A DNA stretch of 64,000 nucleotides from Flavipsychrobacter sp. (GTDB taxonomy: Bacteria > Bacteroidota > Bacteroidia > Chitinophagales > Chitinophagaceae): NCBI GenBank assembly GCA_031292525.1, contig JARLGY010000018.1, positions 248,001-312,000 on the forward strand. Direction: 5' to 3'. Both the position numbers and the translations under genes were made by a program. The stretch's first letter is position 1. Every line of letters begins with the position of its first letter. The notes under the pieces were generated by a model. The model had not been told where the DNA came from, ran no database searches, and saw only the letters and a list, made by a program, of their open reading frames with translations. Of the stretch, positions 1 to 7,758 are shown piece by piece.

Positions 1-328
1 ATTTCTTAGCCAGTAACCAGTATATAATCAGGCAGGTAGCCAATGCCGCCAGTGCAGAGGGTAACCGCACTGCAAGCCCATTCATACCCAGCAATTTTAT
101 GCATATCACCTGCAGCCATATCAGGAAGGGCGGCTTGGTATTCCACATGTCTGGCTGGCCGGCAAATTTGGTAACTATATAGTTGCCATTGTGGTTCATT
201 TCCAGCGCATTCTCTATCAGGCGGCTCTCGTCCCACAACTGTATAGGCAACTCATCCAGGTGGCCAAATATAGGCACTGCTACCAGCAGCAACATAATGA
301 ACAGGCCATGAGAAAACTTTAATTTCAT
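1..328 (-). CDS. Glycosyltransferase family 39-like membrane protein, N-terminal part
   Basis: Minus-strand reading frame that starts with ATG at 328-326 and runs off the left edge, so only about 109 N-terminal residues are visible. After a hydrophobic first segment (about residues 8-22) comes the motif WDESRLIENALEM, then NTKPPFLIWLQ, then a second hydrophobic stretch. An acidic pair in the first external loop followed by a KPP motif is the hallmark of PMT/ArnT-type (GT39) polyprenol-phosphate-sugar transferases, which glycosylate lipid or protein on the outer face of the inner membrane. The acceptor and sugar cannot be read from this fragment. A second, complete GT39-like gene lies at 51457-53091. 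Confidence 0.75.
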   Translation of the reverse strand, partial: MKLKFSHGLFIMLLLVAVPIFGHLDELPIQLWDESRLIENALEMNHNGNYIVTKFAGQPDMWNTKPPFLIWLQVICIKLLGMNGLAVRLPSALAALATCLIIYWLLAKK

Positions 329-472
329 AATTGCTGCTTATATTTCCCGAAGAGTAAAAATATTGGTTTAATAATTTTGGTTCGTATTTATGCCAGTATA
401 TATTATTACCCTGCTTAGACAATGTAGCAAAACTACCCTAAACCTTATTAAATAGTTCTTGTTATATAGTTT

Positions 473-1774
473 ATGTCGCAAACAATCTCCATATTCTGGT
501 TCCGAAGAGATCTTCGCCTGGCCGACAATGCCGGTCTGTATCATGCCCTGCGCTCAGGTAGTCCTGTATTACCTGTTTTTATATTCGATACTGCGATACT
601 TGATGACCTGAAAGACAAGAAAGACAAACGGGTGGATTTTATATACCGCACACTCGATGCTATGCATAGCCGTTTAAAAGAAATGGGGAGTGGTCTACAT
701 GTACATTACGGCACCGTCACCGATTGTTACAAACAGCTATTGCAAACCTATACTATATCATCTGTTTACACCAATCACGATTATGAACCCTATGCCCAAA
801 AGCGCGATGAACAGATTGCTGCGCTTTTAAGTACGCATAATATACCGTTCCACACGTTTAAAGACCAGGTGATATTTGAAAAAGACGAAGTGGTAAAAGA
901 CAATAAAGAACCCTATACTGTTTATACGCCCTACAGCAGGCGGTGGAAAGAAAGATTAACTGATTTTTACCTGAAGCCTTATCCGACTCAAAAATATTTC
1001 AAAAATTTTTTGCAGTATAAGCCTGTGCCTATTCCAGAGCTTACAGCAATGGGTTTTCAGAAAACAGATTTGCGCCTGACGCCGCCCCGGCTGGATGAGC
1101 ATATTGCAGCCACTTATGACAAAACCCGCGACTACCCAGCCACACACGGCACCACCCGGCTGGGCATACACCTGCGCTTTGGTACCATTAGCATACGTGC
1201 ATTGGTTACCCAGGCAAAAGCACTAAACGCTACCTTACTGAACGAGCTGATATGGCGGGAGTTTTACCAGGCAATATTGTGGCATTTCCCACACGTAGTG
1301 GGACAGAGCTTTAAAAAAGACTATGACAACATACAGTGGCGCAATAACGAAAAAGAATTTGCAGCCTGGTGTAGCGGCGAAACCGGTTTCCCAATTGTAG
1401 ATGCAGGTATGCGGGAATTGAATGCTACCGGGTACATGCACAACCGGGTACGTATGATAACAGCCAGCTTTCTTACTAAAGACCTGTTGATAGACTGGCG
1501 CTGGGGAGAAGCTTACTTTGCCGAAAAGCTATTGGATTATGATCTTGCCGCAAACAACGGTGGCTGGCAGTGGGCAGCGGGTAGCGGGTGCGATGCGGCG
1601 CCATATTTTCGTGTCTTTAACCCAACGTTGCAAACTGAAAAATTTGATCCGAAGCTGGAATACGTAAAACATTGGGTACCAGAATACGATACACTGACCT
1701 ACAAACCTATTGTAGATCATAAAGCCGCCAGGGAAAGGTGTTTAAAGGTATATAAGGCGGCTTTAAGCCAATAA
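473..1774 (+). CDS. phrB: Deoxyribodipyrimidine photolyase (cryptochrome/photolyase family)
   Basis: 433 residues, close to the usual 430-480 of class I photolyases. The N-terminal Rossmann (antenna-binding) domain opens with WFRRDLRL at residues 9-16. The C-terminal FAD-binding domain carries TRLGIHLRFG, WREFYQAILWHFP, GFPIVDAGMREL and, at about 355-367, DYDLAANNGGWQW followed by an FRVFNP motif. These are the standard FAD and DNA-lesion contact blocks. The enzyme would repair UV-induced pyrimidine dimers using blue light. It is monocistronic, with a hairpin terminator directly after its stop codon. A cryptochrome-like signalling role cannot be excluded from sequence alone. Confidence 0.92.
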   Translation: MSQTISIFWFRRDLRLADNAGLYHALRSGSPVLPVFIFDTAILDDLKDKKDKRVDFIYRTLDAMHSRLKEMGSGLHVHYGTVTDCYKQLLQTYTISSVYTNHDYEPYAQKRDEQIAALLSTHNIPFHTFKDQVIFEKDEVVKDNKEPYTVYTPYSRRWKERLTDFYLKPYPTQKYFKNFLQYKPVPIPELTAMGFQKTDLRLTPPRLDEHIAATYDKTRDYPATHGTTRLGIHLRFGTISIRALVTQAKALNATLLNELIWREFYQAILWHFPHVVGQSFKKDYDNIQWRNNEKEFAAWCSGETGFPIVDAGMRELNATGYMHNRVRMITASFLTKDLLIDWRWGEAYFAEKLLDYDLAANNGGWQWAAGSGCDAAPYFRVFNPTLQTEKFDPKLEYVKHWVPEYDTLTYKPIVDHKAARERCLKVYKAALSQ

Positions 1775-1776
1775 AA

Positions 1777-1811
1777 ATCCTCTGCTATCAATGGGAATGA
1801 CGGCAGAGGAT
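1777..1811. terminator. Convergent hairpin terminator
   Basis: Stem ATCCTCTGC at 1777-1785 pairs perfectly with GCAGAGGAT at 1803-1811 around a 17-nt loop. It lies between the photolyase stop (plus strand) and the stop of the minus-strand barrel gene, so it can serve both. Confidence 0.6.
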
Positions 1812-1829
1812 CTTCAATATAAAACCCGA

Positions 1830-2663
1830 TTAATTATTATCTTCTGTCTTTTCTGTTTTGTGCTTGCGGTGTTTTTTAGATTCTACCGGTGCGGGGGCAT
1901 CGTCTTCTTCTTTACCACCATTATCTACATGCCTGTATTCAGAACCAGAAACTGCATCGCTATGATGATGTTTGTGCTTATGCATCATGTGGCAGTTAAA
2001 ATTGTCTGATATGCCAATGTTTACTTGCTGCCCAAAGGTTAACTGGATATTGCTGGAATTACTATTCCCTGCCCCTTCTATATTCTGGCTTATTGTATTG
2101 TAGTTAATTCCACCCAAACCAAAGTTCAGCGCCAGCCCTTTATAAATATTAGCGCCTACTGCCGGGAATATTTGTGCCTGGAAACCATTTGCAGCTGGTG
2201 GGTTTGCCTCGTAGGCTACAAGGGCAGAACCATTCACGTAATAAACACCAGGCACATCATGCGCCTGGCTGGACATATATGCCATGTTCACCTGGCCATA
2301 CAAGAAAAATATTTTACCTAGTTTTTGGCTATAACGGAAGAACGCACCTGCAGTCCAGTCAATTGTAGTACCGCCATAATAATTGTAATTATTAAAATTG
2401 CTCAGTGGTATTTGCTGTCCACCTCCATTTTCAGTATGACTGTAGCTACCCTGCACACCCACAGTAAGATGTTTGTTAAACTGGTAGCCTATTCCTGGTG
2501 CAACGTTCCAATTGGTATTTGTACCCTGCGGATATACATAATTGCCGTTGGCAGTATTTTGTGAGAAACCGGCTGAACCATACACCAACCATGTATGAGG
2601 CTGCGCGTTTATGATAGCCGCGGGGATAACAGCAATAGTAAGCAGTAAAATTATTTTCTTCAT
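1830..2663 (-). CDS. Outer-membrane beta-barrel protein with His-rich C-terminal tail (paralogue 1)
   Basis: 277 residues with a Sec signal peptide ending in ...INAQ at about residue 21. The body has alternating short aromatic strands (for example GYQFNKHLTVGVQGSYSH), typical of the small 'outer membrane beta-barrel' families of Bacteroidota. From Cys224 to the end the protein switches to a polar tail starting CHMMHKHKHHH and ending in mixed Lys/Glu/Asp. The gene at 2797-3531 is a paralogue with the same layout and the same Cys-His motif. Function is unknown; the tail suggests divalent metal binding, which is inference. Both genes are transcribed leftward with matching -7 elements upstream. 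Confidence 0.8.
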   Translation of the reverse strand: MKKIILLLTIAVIPAAIINAQPHTWLVYGSAGFSQNTANGNYVYPQGTNTNWNVAPGIGYQFNKHLTVGVQGSYSHTENGGGQQIPLSNFNNYNYYGGTTIDWTAGAFFRYSQKLGKIFFLYGQVNMAYMSSQAHDVPGVYYVNGSALVAYEANPPAANGFQAQIFPAVGANIYKGLALNFGLGGINYNTISQNIEGAGNSNSSNIQLTFGQQVNIGISDNFNCHMMHKHKHHHSDAVSGSEYRHVDNGGKEEDDAPAPVESKKHRKHKTEKTEDNN

Positions 2664-2686
2664 AACGGAAGTTTGGGGACTAATGA

Positions 2687-2694
2687 CAAATATA
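2687..2694 (-). promoter_or_regulatory. Candidate -7 promoter element of barrel paralogue 1
   Basis: On the minus strand the sequence reads TATATTTG, a perfect match to the Bacteroidota housekeeping -7 element TAnnTTTG, 23 nt upstream of the ATG. No good -33 box was seen. The second barrel gene has the identical octamer upstream. Confidence 0.45.
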
Positions 2695-2750
2695 TAATCA
2701 AAAAACTGTGAATGCTATAGTATATAATTGGATAAATATAGCCAGTAAAA

Positions 2751-2773
2751 AGCCGCACTTAAAAAGTGCGGCT
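2751..2773 (-). terminator. Rho-independent terminator after barrel paralogue 2
   Basis: Perfect 10-bp stem AGCCGCACTT / AAGTGCGGCT with a 3-nt loop. On the minus strand it is followed by a T-run, placing it just after the stop of the 2797-3531 gene. Confidence 0.75.
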
Positions 2774-2796
2774 CTGTTATTGTATAGTATAAAGGA

Positions 2797-3531
2797 CTAT
2801 TCGTCATCTTTATCATTGTCTTTGTGATGGTGGTGTTTTTCTTTCTTCATTGGCTTATCACCATCTTCATCAGCATCGTTATCCACTTTACGCATTTCAG
2901 CGTTAGCGTCATGATGATGATGTCCTTTGTGGCAAGCGAAGTTTTTAGATACACCGAACTGGAAGTTGTTGCCAAAAGTAAAATCAAAACTGCTGGTAGT
3001 GTTCTTAGCTGGGTTAGCTGTAGTTGCATCAGAAGGTGTAGAAGTAGTAAAGTTAAGACCACCTATAGAAGCATAGGCTGCGAAACCTTTACCAAAAGCA
3101 TAACCTAGGTTTGGTGTCAGGTATGCATAAAACCCGTTTGCTTTATCAGTAGCAGGGTGGCTGCCCACTGTTGTGTAAGAACCCTGATAGCCTAGACCAA
3201 GCTGGCTATAGAAGAAGAAGTGGCCACCGATATTGTGACTGCAACGTGCAAACAAGCCTGCACTATAAGTATTTGTAGATATACGGTCAGCGCCATCTGG
3301 CTTATTTGAAGTTTGTGCCCATGACAGTTCCACACCAGCAGTCAAATGTTTGGTGAACTGGTAACCTACTCCAGGGGTTACATGCCATGTGATATCATTT
3401 GTTTTAACTGCATTAACAGTGCTGTTTGTTGTGTTAAAACCTGCATTCCCGTAAAGTAGTATGCTGTTTTCCTGTGCGTTAGCCGCTGTAACACTAGCTA
3501 AAGCTAATAATGCGAAGACGATTTTTTTCAT
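2797..3531 (-). CDS. Outer-membrane beta-barrel protein with His/Asp-rich C-terminal tail (paralogue 2)
   Basis: 244 residues. I use the ATG at 3531 because it begins a clean signal peptide (MKKIVFALLALASVTAANAQ); the longer frame adds 17 unlikely residues. The body has barrel-like strands such as GYQFTKHLTAGVELSWA, nearly the same as in the paralogue at 1830-2663. From Cys200 the tail reads CHKGHHHHDA, then an Asp-rich stretch and a second HHHH cluster. Tandem duplication including the promoter octamer is the simplest explanation for the pair. No known function; the tail looks metal-binding and unusually charged for a barrel C-terminus. Confidence 0.8.
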   Translation of the reverse strand: MKKIVFALLALASVTAANAQENSILLYGNAGFNTTNSTVNAVKTNDITWHVTPGVGYQFTKHLTAGVELSWAQTSNKPDGADRISTNTYSAGLFARCSHNIGGHFFFYSQLGLGYQGSYTTVGSHPATDKANGFYAYLTPNLGYAFGKGFAAYASIGGLNFTTSTPSDATTANPAKNTTSSFDFTFGNNFQFGVSKNFACHKGHHHHDANAEMRKVDNDADEDGDKPMKKEKHHHHKDNDKDDE

Positions 3532-3552
3532 GTTGTGTTTGTAATTTGGAGA

Positions 3553-3560
3553 CAAATATA
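3553..3560 (-). promoter_or_regulatory. Candidate -7 promoter element of barrel paralogue 2
   Basis: Minus-strand TATATTTG (TAnnTTTG consensus) 21 nt upstream of the ATG at 3531. It is the same octamer, in nearly the same position, as upstream of the neighbouring paralogue. Confidence 0.45.
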
Positions 3561-3652
3561 TACGCAATATCCAATAATCCATAGCCTTATAGTAAAAAAA
3601 ATTATGTGCTAAATTAAAGATTATTTAATATTAAGTTAACACACATTACATA

Positions 3653-4165
3653 TTACTTAAACCAGCTACTGTACATCAGGTAGTTATCGGCGATGCGCTG
3701 CACTTCGCCACTCAGCAATTCGGGGCTGATATCCTTTACTTTTTTTGCAGGTACCCCGGCATATATACTACCCGGCTGCACCTGAGTACCTTCAAGCACC
3801 ACAGCTCCTGCGGCTATTATACTGTTGGCACCCACGTGTACATTATCCATCACTATTGCACCCATGCCTATCAGCACATTGTCCTCCACTGTGCAACCAT
3901 GCACAAGAGCATTATGCCCTATGGATACGTTGTTGCCAATAACTGTTTTGGTGCGCTGGTAAGTGCAGTGTATGCAAGCACCATCCTGTATGTTTACTTT
4001 ATTGCCTATGCGTATGCTGTTTACGTCGCCACGCACTACAGCATTAAACCAAACGCTGCATTCGTTGCCCATTACCACATCGCCCACTATGGTGGCATTA
4101 GGCGCTATAAAACAATCTTCTGGTATAGTAGGGGAAATACCTTTTACAGGTAATATTACTGGCAT
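3653..4165 (-). CDS. Gamma-class carbonic anhydrase family protein
   Basis: 170 residues made almost wholly of left-handed beta-helix hexapeptide repeats (IGNKVNIQDGA, IGNNVSIGHNA, IGMGAIVMDN). Three His residues in the expected zinc-ligand positions are present at 66, 84 and 89 (ACIHC and SIGHNALVHGC). The C-terminal helix EVQRIADNYLMYSSWF closes the trimer in this family. The likely activity is reversible CO2 hydration or a related metal-dependent reaction; many members (YrdA/PaaY type) have little measured activity. It lies 15 bp downstream of a GT2 gene on the same strand and may be co-transcribed. A beta-class enzyme is encoded at 63357. Confidence 0.88.
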   Translation of the reverse strand: MPVILPVKGISPTIPEDCFIAPNATIVGDVVMGNECSVWFNAVVRGDVNSIRIGNKVNIQDGACIHCTYQRTKTVIGNNVSIGHNALVHGCTVEDNVLIGMGAIVMDNVHVGANSIIAAGAVVLEGTQVQPGSIYAGVPAKKVKDISPELLSGEVQRIADNYLMYSSWFK

Positions 4166-4180
4166 AATTGGCTCAATTGA

Positions 4181-4894
4181 CTATTTAAAAATATTGTACT
4201 TCAGTATGCAATAAAGTGCGCGAAAAGCATCTTTCATACCTATTTTCTTACCTTCTTCGTACGTTCTTCCGTAGTAAGATATACCCACCTCATAAATCCT
4301 TATACCCTTTATCTTGGCTATTTTTGCAGTCACCTCAGGCTCAAACCCAAAACGCTTTTCTTCCAGCTTTATTCCCTGTATTATTTCGCGTTTAAAAGCC
4401 TTATAGCAGGTTTCCATATCGGTCAGGTTCAGGTTTGTAAACACATTGGATGCCAACGTAAGCCATGCATTACCTATAGAGTGCCAGAAAAACAATATGC
4501 GGTGTGGATTACCACCCATAAAGCGCGATCCATATACCACATCTGCAAAGCCTGCCTGCATGGGCTTTAGTATCAGGTTATATTCCTCAGGATCGTACTC
4601 CAGGTCTGCATCCTGTATTATTACGTATGTGCCGGTAGCATGCTTTATGCCGGTGTGCAAAGCTGCGCCCTTGCCCTGGTTCACTTCATGTTTATAATAA
4701 GTGATGGGCAAACCGGGGTTGGCAGCCTGGTAACTTAATATTGAGGCTTCTGTATCGTCCTTAGAACAATCGTTAACTATGATAACTTCTTTCTGTATAT
4801 CATCTATCAACTGCACCGCTTTTACCCTGTCCAGTATATGGTGTATAGTGCGCCCTTCGTTATATGCCGGTATGACTATGGATAGTGTGGTCAT
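4181..4894 (-). CDS. Family 2 glycosyltransferase (dolichyl-phosphate mannose synthase-like)
   Basis: 237 residues forming a single GT-A domain. It starts with [12 protein letters not shown] (6-17), has NDCSKDD at 41-47 and the metal-binding QDADLEY with the DxD motif at 95-97. No transmembrane segments follow, unlike the GtrB/DPM-DPAGT fusions. The length and the motif [14 protein letters not shown] near the end fit the DPM1-like subfamily that transfers a sugar from an NDP donor to a polyprenyl phosphate. The product could feed GT39/GT87-type enzymes such as those elsewhere in the window, which is inference. It starts with ATG, divergent from thyA. Confidence 0.88.
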   Translation of the reverse strand: MTTLSIVIPAYNEGRTIHHILDRVKAVQLIDDIQKEVIIVNDCSKDDTEASILSYQAANPGLPITYYKHEVNQGKGAALHTGIKHATGTYVIIQDADLEYDPEEYNLILKPMQAGFADVVYGSRFMGGNPHRILFFWHSIGNAWLTLASNVFTNLNLTDMETCYKAFKREIIQGIKLEEKRFGFEPEVTAKIAKIKGIRIYEVGISYYGRTYEEGKKIGMKDAFRALYCILKYNIFK

Positions 4895-5080
4895 TGATGA
4901 TTTTAGTTGTTGATTATGACAGGGTAAGCGCTGTGATCCTTATCAGGACGTAAATATAAACAACCTGAAAATTTATTACGCGAAATGTCATTAAAGGCAG
5001 CAAATAAAAAATGACTTTATATATAAGACTAATCAGAACCTATTTTCCAGCGGTATTTTTATTTCGTAACTTGCCATCCT

Positions 5081-5875
5081 ATGGAAGTTTACCACCAGCT
5101 ACTGCACCATATATTAGATAATGGCACCCAAAAAGCCGACCGTACCGGCACAGGCACAATTAGTTGCTTTGGTTACCAGATGCGTTTCGACCTGCAAAAA
5201 GGTTTCCCTATGGTCACCACCAAAAAACTGCATCTGAAGTCCATTATATACGAGTTGCTTTGGTTTCTGAAAGGTGATACGAATGTGAAGTGGTTAAACG
5301 AACATGGCGTTAGCATCTGGGACGAATGGGCTAATGAGCAGGGTGAACTTGGACCAGTATATGGCCACCAATGGCGCAGCTGGACAGGAGCTGATGGTAA
5401 GACATACGACCAGATTAAAGATGTATTGAACCAGATAAAAACCAACCCTGATAGCCGGCGCATGATAGTGAACGCATGGAATGTGGCTGACCTTCCTGCT
5501 ATGGCGCTGAGCCCGTGCCACGCATTGTTCCAGTTTTATGTAGCCGATGGCAAACTGAGTTGCCAGCTCTACCAGCGCAGCGCCGATGTATTTTTGGGTG
5601 TACCTTTCAATATCGCGTCATACGCATTACTTACTATGATGATGGCACAAGTATGTGGTCTGCAGCCCGGCGATTTCATTCATACCTTTGGAGATGTGCA
5701 TTTGTACAACAACCATATAGAACAGGCAAAACTACAGTTGTCCCGTACACCTTATCCATTACCTATCATGAAGATCAACCCTGAGGTAAAAGATCTGTTT
5801 GATTTCAGGTACGAAGATTTTACGCTTGAAAACTACCAGTTTCATCCGGCCATAAAGGCGCCTGTAGCAGTGTAG
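5081..5875 (+). CDS. thyA: Thymidylate synthase
   Basis: 264 residues, the same length as E. coli ThyA. The catalytic Cys146 sits in [12 protein letters not shown], and the folate/dUMP contact blocks [11 protein letters not shown] (21-31), [10 protein letters not shown] (125-134) and [16 protein letters not shown] are all present. It converts dUMP to dTMP using 5,10-methylene-THF and yields dihydrofolate, which the next gene (folA, 34 bp downstream) recycles. The pair is a textbook functional operon. Confidence 0.97.
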   Translation: MEVYHQLLHHILDNGTQKADRTGTGTISCFGYQMRFDLQKGFPMVTTKKLHLKSIIYELLWFLKGDTNVKWLNEHGVSIWDEWANEQGELGPVYGHQWRSWTGADGKTYDQIKDVLNQIKTNPDSRRMIVNAWNVADLPAMALSPCHALFQFYVADGKLSCQLYQRSADVFLGVPFNIASYALLTMMMAQVCGLQPGDFIHTFGDVHLYNNHIEQAKLQLSRTPYPLPIMKINPEVKDLFDFRYEDFTLENYQFHPAIKAPVAV

Positions 5876-5909
5876 ATCTATTGTTTATCATTCTTGAATA
5901 TTAAACACC

Positions 5910-6413
5910 TTGACAGTATCATACATAGTAGCCGCATCAGAAAACAATGCTATTGGCAACAATAACGAGTTGCCTTGGCACCTGCCAAAAGATTTTAAGT
6001 ACTTCAAGAAAACAACCCTGGGTAAGCCTATACTTATGGGGCGTAAAACATACGAATCTTTAGGCAAGCCGTTGCCGGGGCGCACCAATATAGTAGTGTC
6101 TTCCCAAGAAGACCTTGTACTACCGGAAGGTGTACTCCATTGCCTCACTTTACAAGATGGCATAGAAACACTTAAAAACCAACCTGGTGATGAAGGTTTC
6201 ATTATAGGAGGTGGGCAAATATTTGCTGCTGCTATAACTATTGTTGACCGTATTTACATGACACGTGTACACACCATTGTAGAGAAAGCCAATGCGTTTT
6301 TCCCGCCTATAGATCACACACACTGGAAGCTGGTTTGGGAAGAATACCATCCTGCCGATGAACAGCATAACCATGCATTCACTTTTCAAAAGTTTGAGCA
6401 GGTAAACCTTTGA
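5910..6413 (+). CDS. folA: Dihydrofolate reductase
   Basis: 167 residues. The start is TTG at 5910: an in-frame stop at 5895-5897 leaves no ATG upstream, and the protein must begin here to include the first strand (VSYIVAASENNAIG). The active-site acid is Asp28 in LPWHLPKDFKYF, and the NADPH-binding MGRKTYESLGKPLPGR block follows at 43-58. It reduces dihydrofolate produced by ThyA upstream. Its stop codon overlaps the TTG start of the next gene. Confidence 0.95.
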   Translation: MTVSYIVAASENNAIGNNNELPWHLPKDFKYFKKTTLGKPILMGRKTYESLGKPLPGRTNIVVSSQEDLVLPEGVLHCLTLQDGIETLKNQPGDEGFIIGGGQIFAAAITIVDRIYMTRVHTIVEKANAFFPPIDHTHWKLVWEEYHPADEQHNHAFTFQKFEQVNL

Positions 6414-6868
6414 GCATCTACTCAGCCATTCAATATATGCGTTATCGCGTAATGGCAAAAACCCGCCATGGGGTGCACTCACCCTTTGTATATGGTTTTA
6501 TAGAACAGGTATTATTAAGTACATCGGTTGCAGTACCCCAAAGCCCTATTATAGAAGGCGATACAATGTCAATACCTACGCGTTACCAATGCTTGCTGGG
6601 GCGTATAAATGAATACTGCAAACCAAGGGCCATACAAATTATTCCCATTGACAGGATAGATAGCTTTATTGCAGAAAAACTGCCTCTTATTGGCTCCGAT
6701 GAGGTAATACTTGCACCATCCATACACAGTACAGTGGAGGGTTCCGCGGCTTGGGCACGGCTAATTAATGATCCTCGTGTAAGATTAAGTATTGACCTGT
6801 ACGGCATAGGGTTGCTCTTCTTCAACAAAGAGTTTAAAGAGCAGCAACATTTTATTTTGAAGTATTAA
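6410..6868 (+). CDS. Degenerate methyltransferase-family protein lacking the SAM-binding core
   Basis: 152 residues, starting at TTG 6410-6412, which overlaps the folA stop (TTGA), so translation is probably coupled. The N-terminus has HGVHSPFVY at 20-28 and the C-terminus has WARLINDPRVRLSIDLYGIGLLFFNKE and QQHFILKY. These are the conserved ends of a Bacteroidota class I methyltransferase family that is normally about 240-270 residues. The middle, which should hold the ELGTSLG-type SAM-binding loop and an Asp-rich strand, is missing: LLGRINEYCKPRAIQII runs directly into a short linker. The frame is open throughout. It is probably not a methyltransferase; it may be a decaying gene or a repurposed fold. 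Confidence 0.65.
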   Translation: MSIYSAIQYMRYRVMAKTRHGVHSPFVYGFIEQVLLSTSVAVPQSPIIEGDTMSIPTRYQCLLGRINEYCKPRAIQIIPIDRIDSFIAEKLPLIGSDEVILAPSIHSTVEGSAAWARLINDPRVRLSIDLYGIGLLFFNKEFKEQQHFILKY

Positions 6869-6907
6869 ATTAATTGCCCGGTAGCCGAAGCATATTATCT
6901 TTACTTG

Positions 6908-7381
6908 ATGACTACATACGGTAGAATCGTAATACTGTTTTGCATGCTATTGCAGATAACTGCTGCAACAGCACAACCCAGGAATATTGTATTCAAAAAG
7001 CTGGACAATTATTTCCTGGGCGATAGGGCGGGCCTGTCGGGTGACATTACATGTAAGGTAATCACCAAAGAAAAAGAGTTTGATAAGACATTTGGTGTGG
7101 CCAAAACCATGACCAATAAAATAGAACGCCCGGATTTTGCAACACAGCAGGTAGTAATGATAGCTATGCAGCCCACCAATAAAGACACCAGGATAACTAT
7201 ACTATCGGCGCTGAAAGCAGGCAACTATATAGAGGTGTTTTTCAAAACAAGCAAGGACAGGTTTCCTCTACCCTACACAACGCAGCCTATGTCGCTAGCT
7301 ATTATACCTAAATTCAAAGAGGTTACTAAAGTGAAGTTTTACGAAGGCAAAAGACTAGTAGAAGAAGTTGGTGTAAAGTAG
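6908..7381 (+). CDS. Small secreted protein of unknown function
   Basis: 157 residues from the ATG at 6908 (a TTG immediately before it is an alternative). A signal peptide ends at about residue 22 (QITAATAQ). The mature part is about 135 residues with predicted beta-strand character (GDITCKVITKEKEF, QVVMIAMQP, NYIEVFFKTS) and no Cys pair. I do not recognise the family. It is on the plus strand after folA and the methyltransferase-like gene, 39 bp beyond the latter, and could belong to the same transcript. Confidence 0.6.
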   Translation: MTTYGRIVILFCMLLQITAATAQPRNIVFKKLDNYFLGDRAGLSGDITCKVITKEKEFDKTFGVAKTMTNKIERPDFATQQVVMIAMQPTNKDTRITILSALKAGNYIEVFFKTSKDRFPLPYTTQPMSLAIIPKFKEVTKVKFYEGKRLVEEVGVK

Positions 7382-7384
7382 CGT

Positions 7385-7621
7385 TTACAGCCACTTCAGT
7401 GGGTTGCGACGGCTCATGAGTATGTAGCGCTTAAGATTCATCCAAAAGGCCAGTATCATATAGATAATTATGGGTGACCCCATGGTAAGAAAAGAGATGT
7501 AAATGAACCACAACCTAATGCGTGACGTAGCCACACCCAGCCTATCGCCTATTGCAGAGCATACGCCAAAAGCTTTCCACTCTATAAAATCCTTTACTGC
7601 TGATATACTGTTGCTTGGCAT
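7385..7621 (-). CDS. PspC-domain membrane protein
   Basis: 78 residues from the ATG at 7621 (a GTG 15 nt further upstream is possible). The core reads FGVCSAIGDRLGVATSRIRLWFIY, then a hydrophobic helix, then AFWMN. This is the PspC (phage-shock protein C) domain: a short amphipathic part plus one or two membrane helices. Single-domain PspC proteins are common in Bacteroidota as stand-alone inner-membrane proteins of unclear function. It converges with the secreted protein gene with only a few bases between the stops. Confidence 0.8.
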   Translation of the reverse strand: MPSNSISAVKDFIEWKAFGVCSAIGDRLGVATSRIRLWFIYISFLTMGSPIIIYMILAFWMNLKRYILMSRRNPLKWL

Positions 7622-7703
7622 AACTATATAATGCACGAAATTAATTAATAATAAGCACTTAAGTATATTTTAAACAATTTCCGTGCCTGTTTAACAAAAA
7701 TAT

Positions 7704-7740
7704 AAAAGAAATGGCCCGGAACTACCGAGCCATTTCTTTT
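7704..7740 (-). terminator. Rho-independent terminator after aconitase
   Basis: Perfect 12-bp stem AAAAGAAATGGC (7704-7715) / GCCATTTCTTTT (7729-7740), with A/T-rich arms giving a U-tract on the minus strand, 19 bp past the aconitase stop. Confidence 0.75.
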
Positions 7741-7758
7741 ATCTAGATTTCGTAAAGT

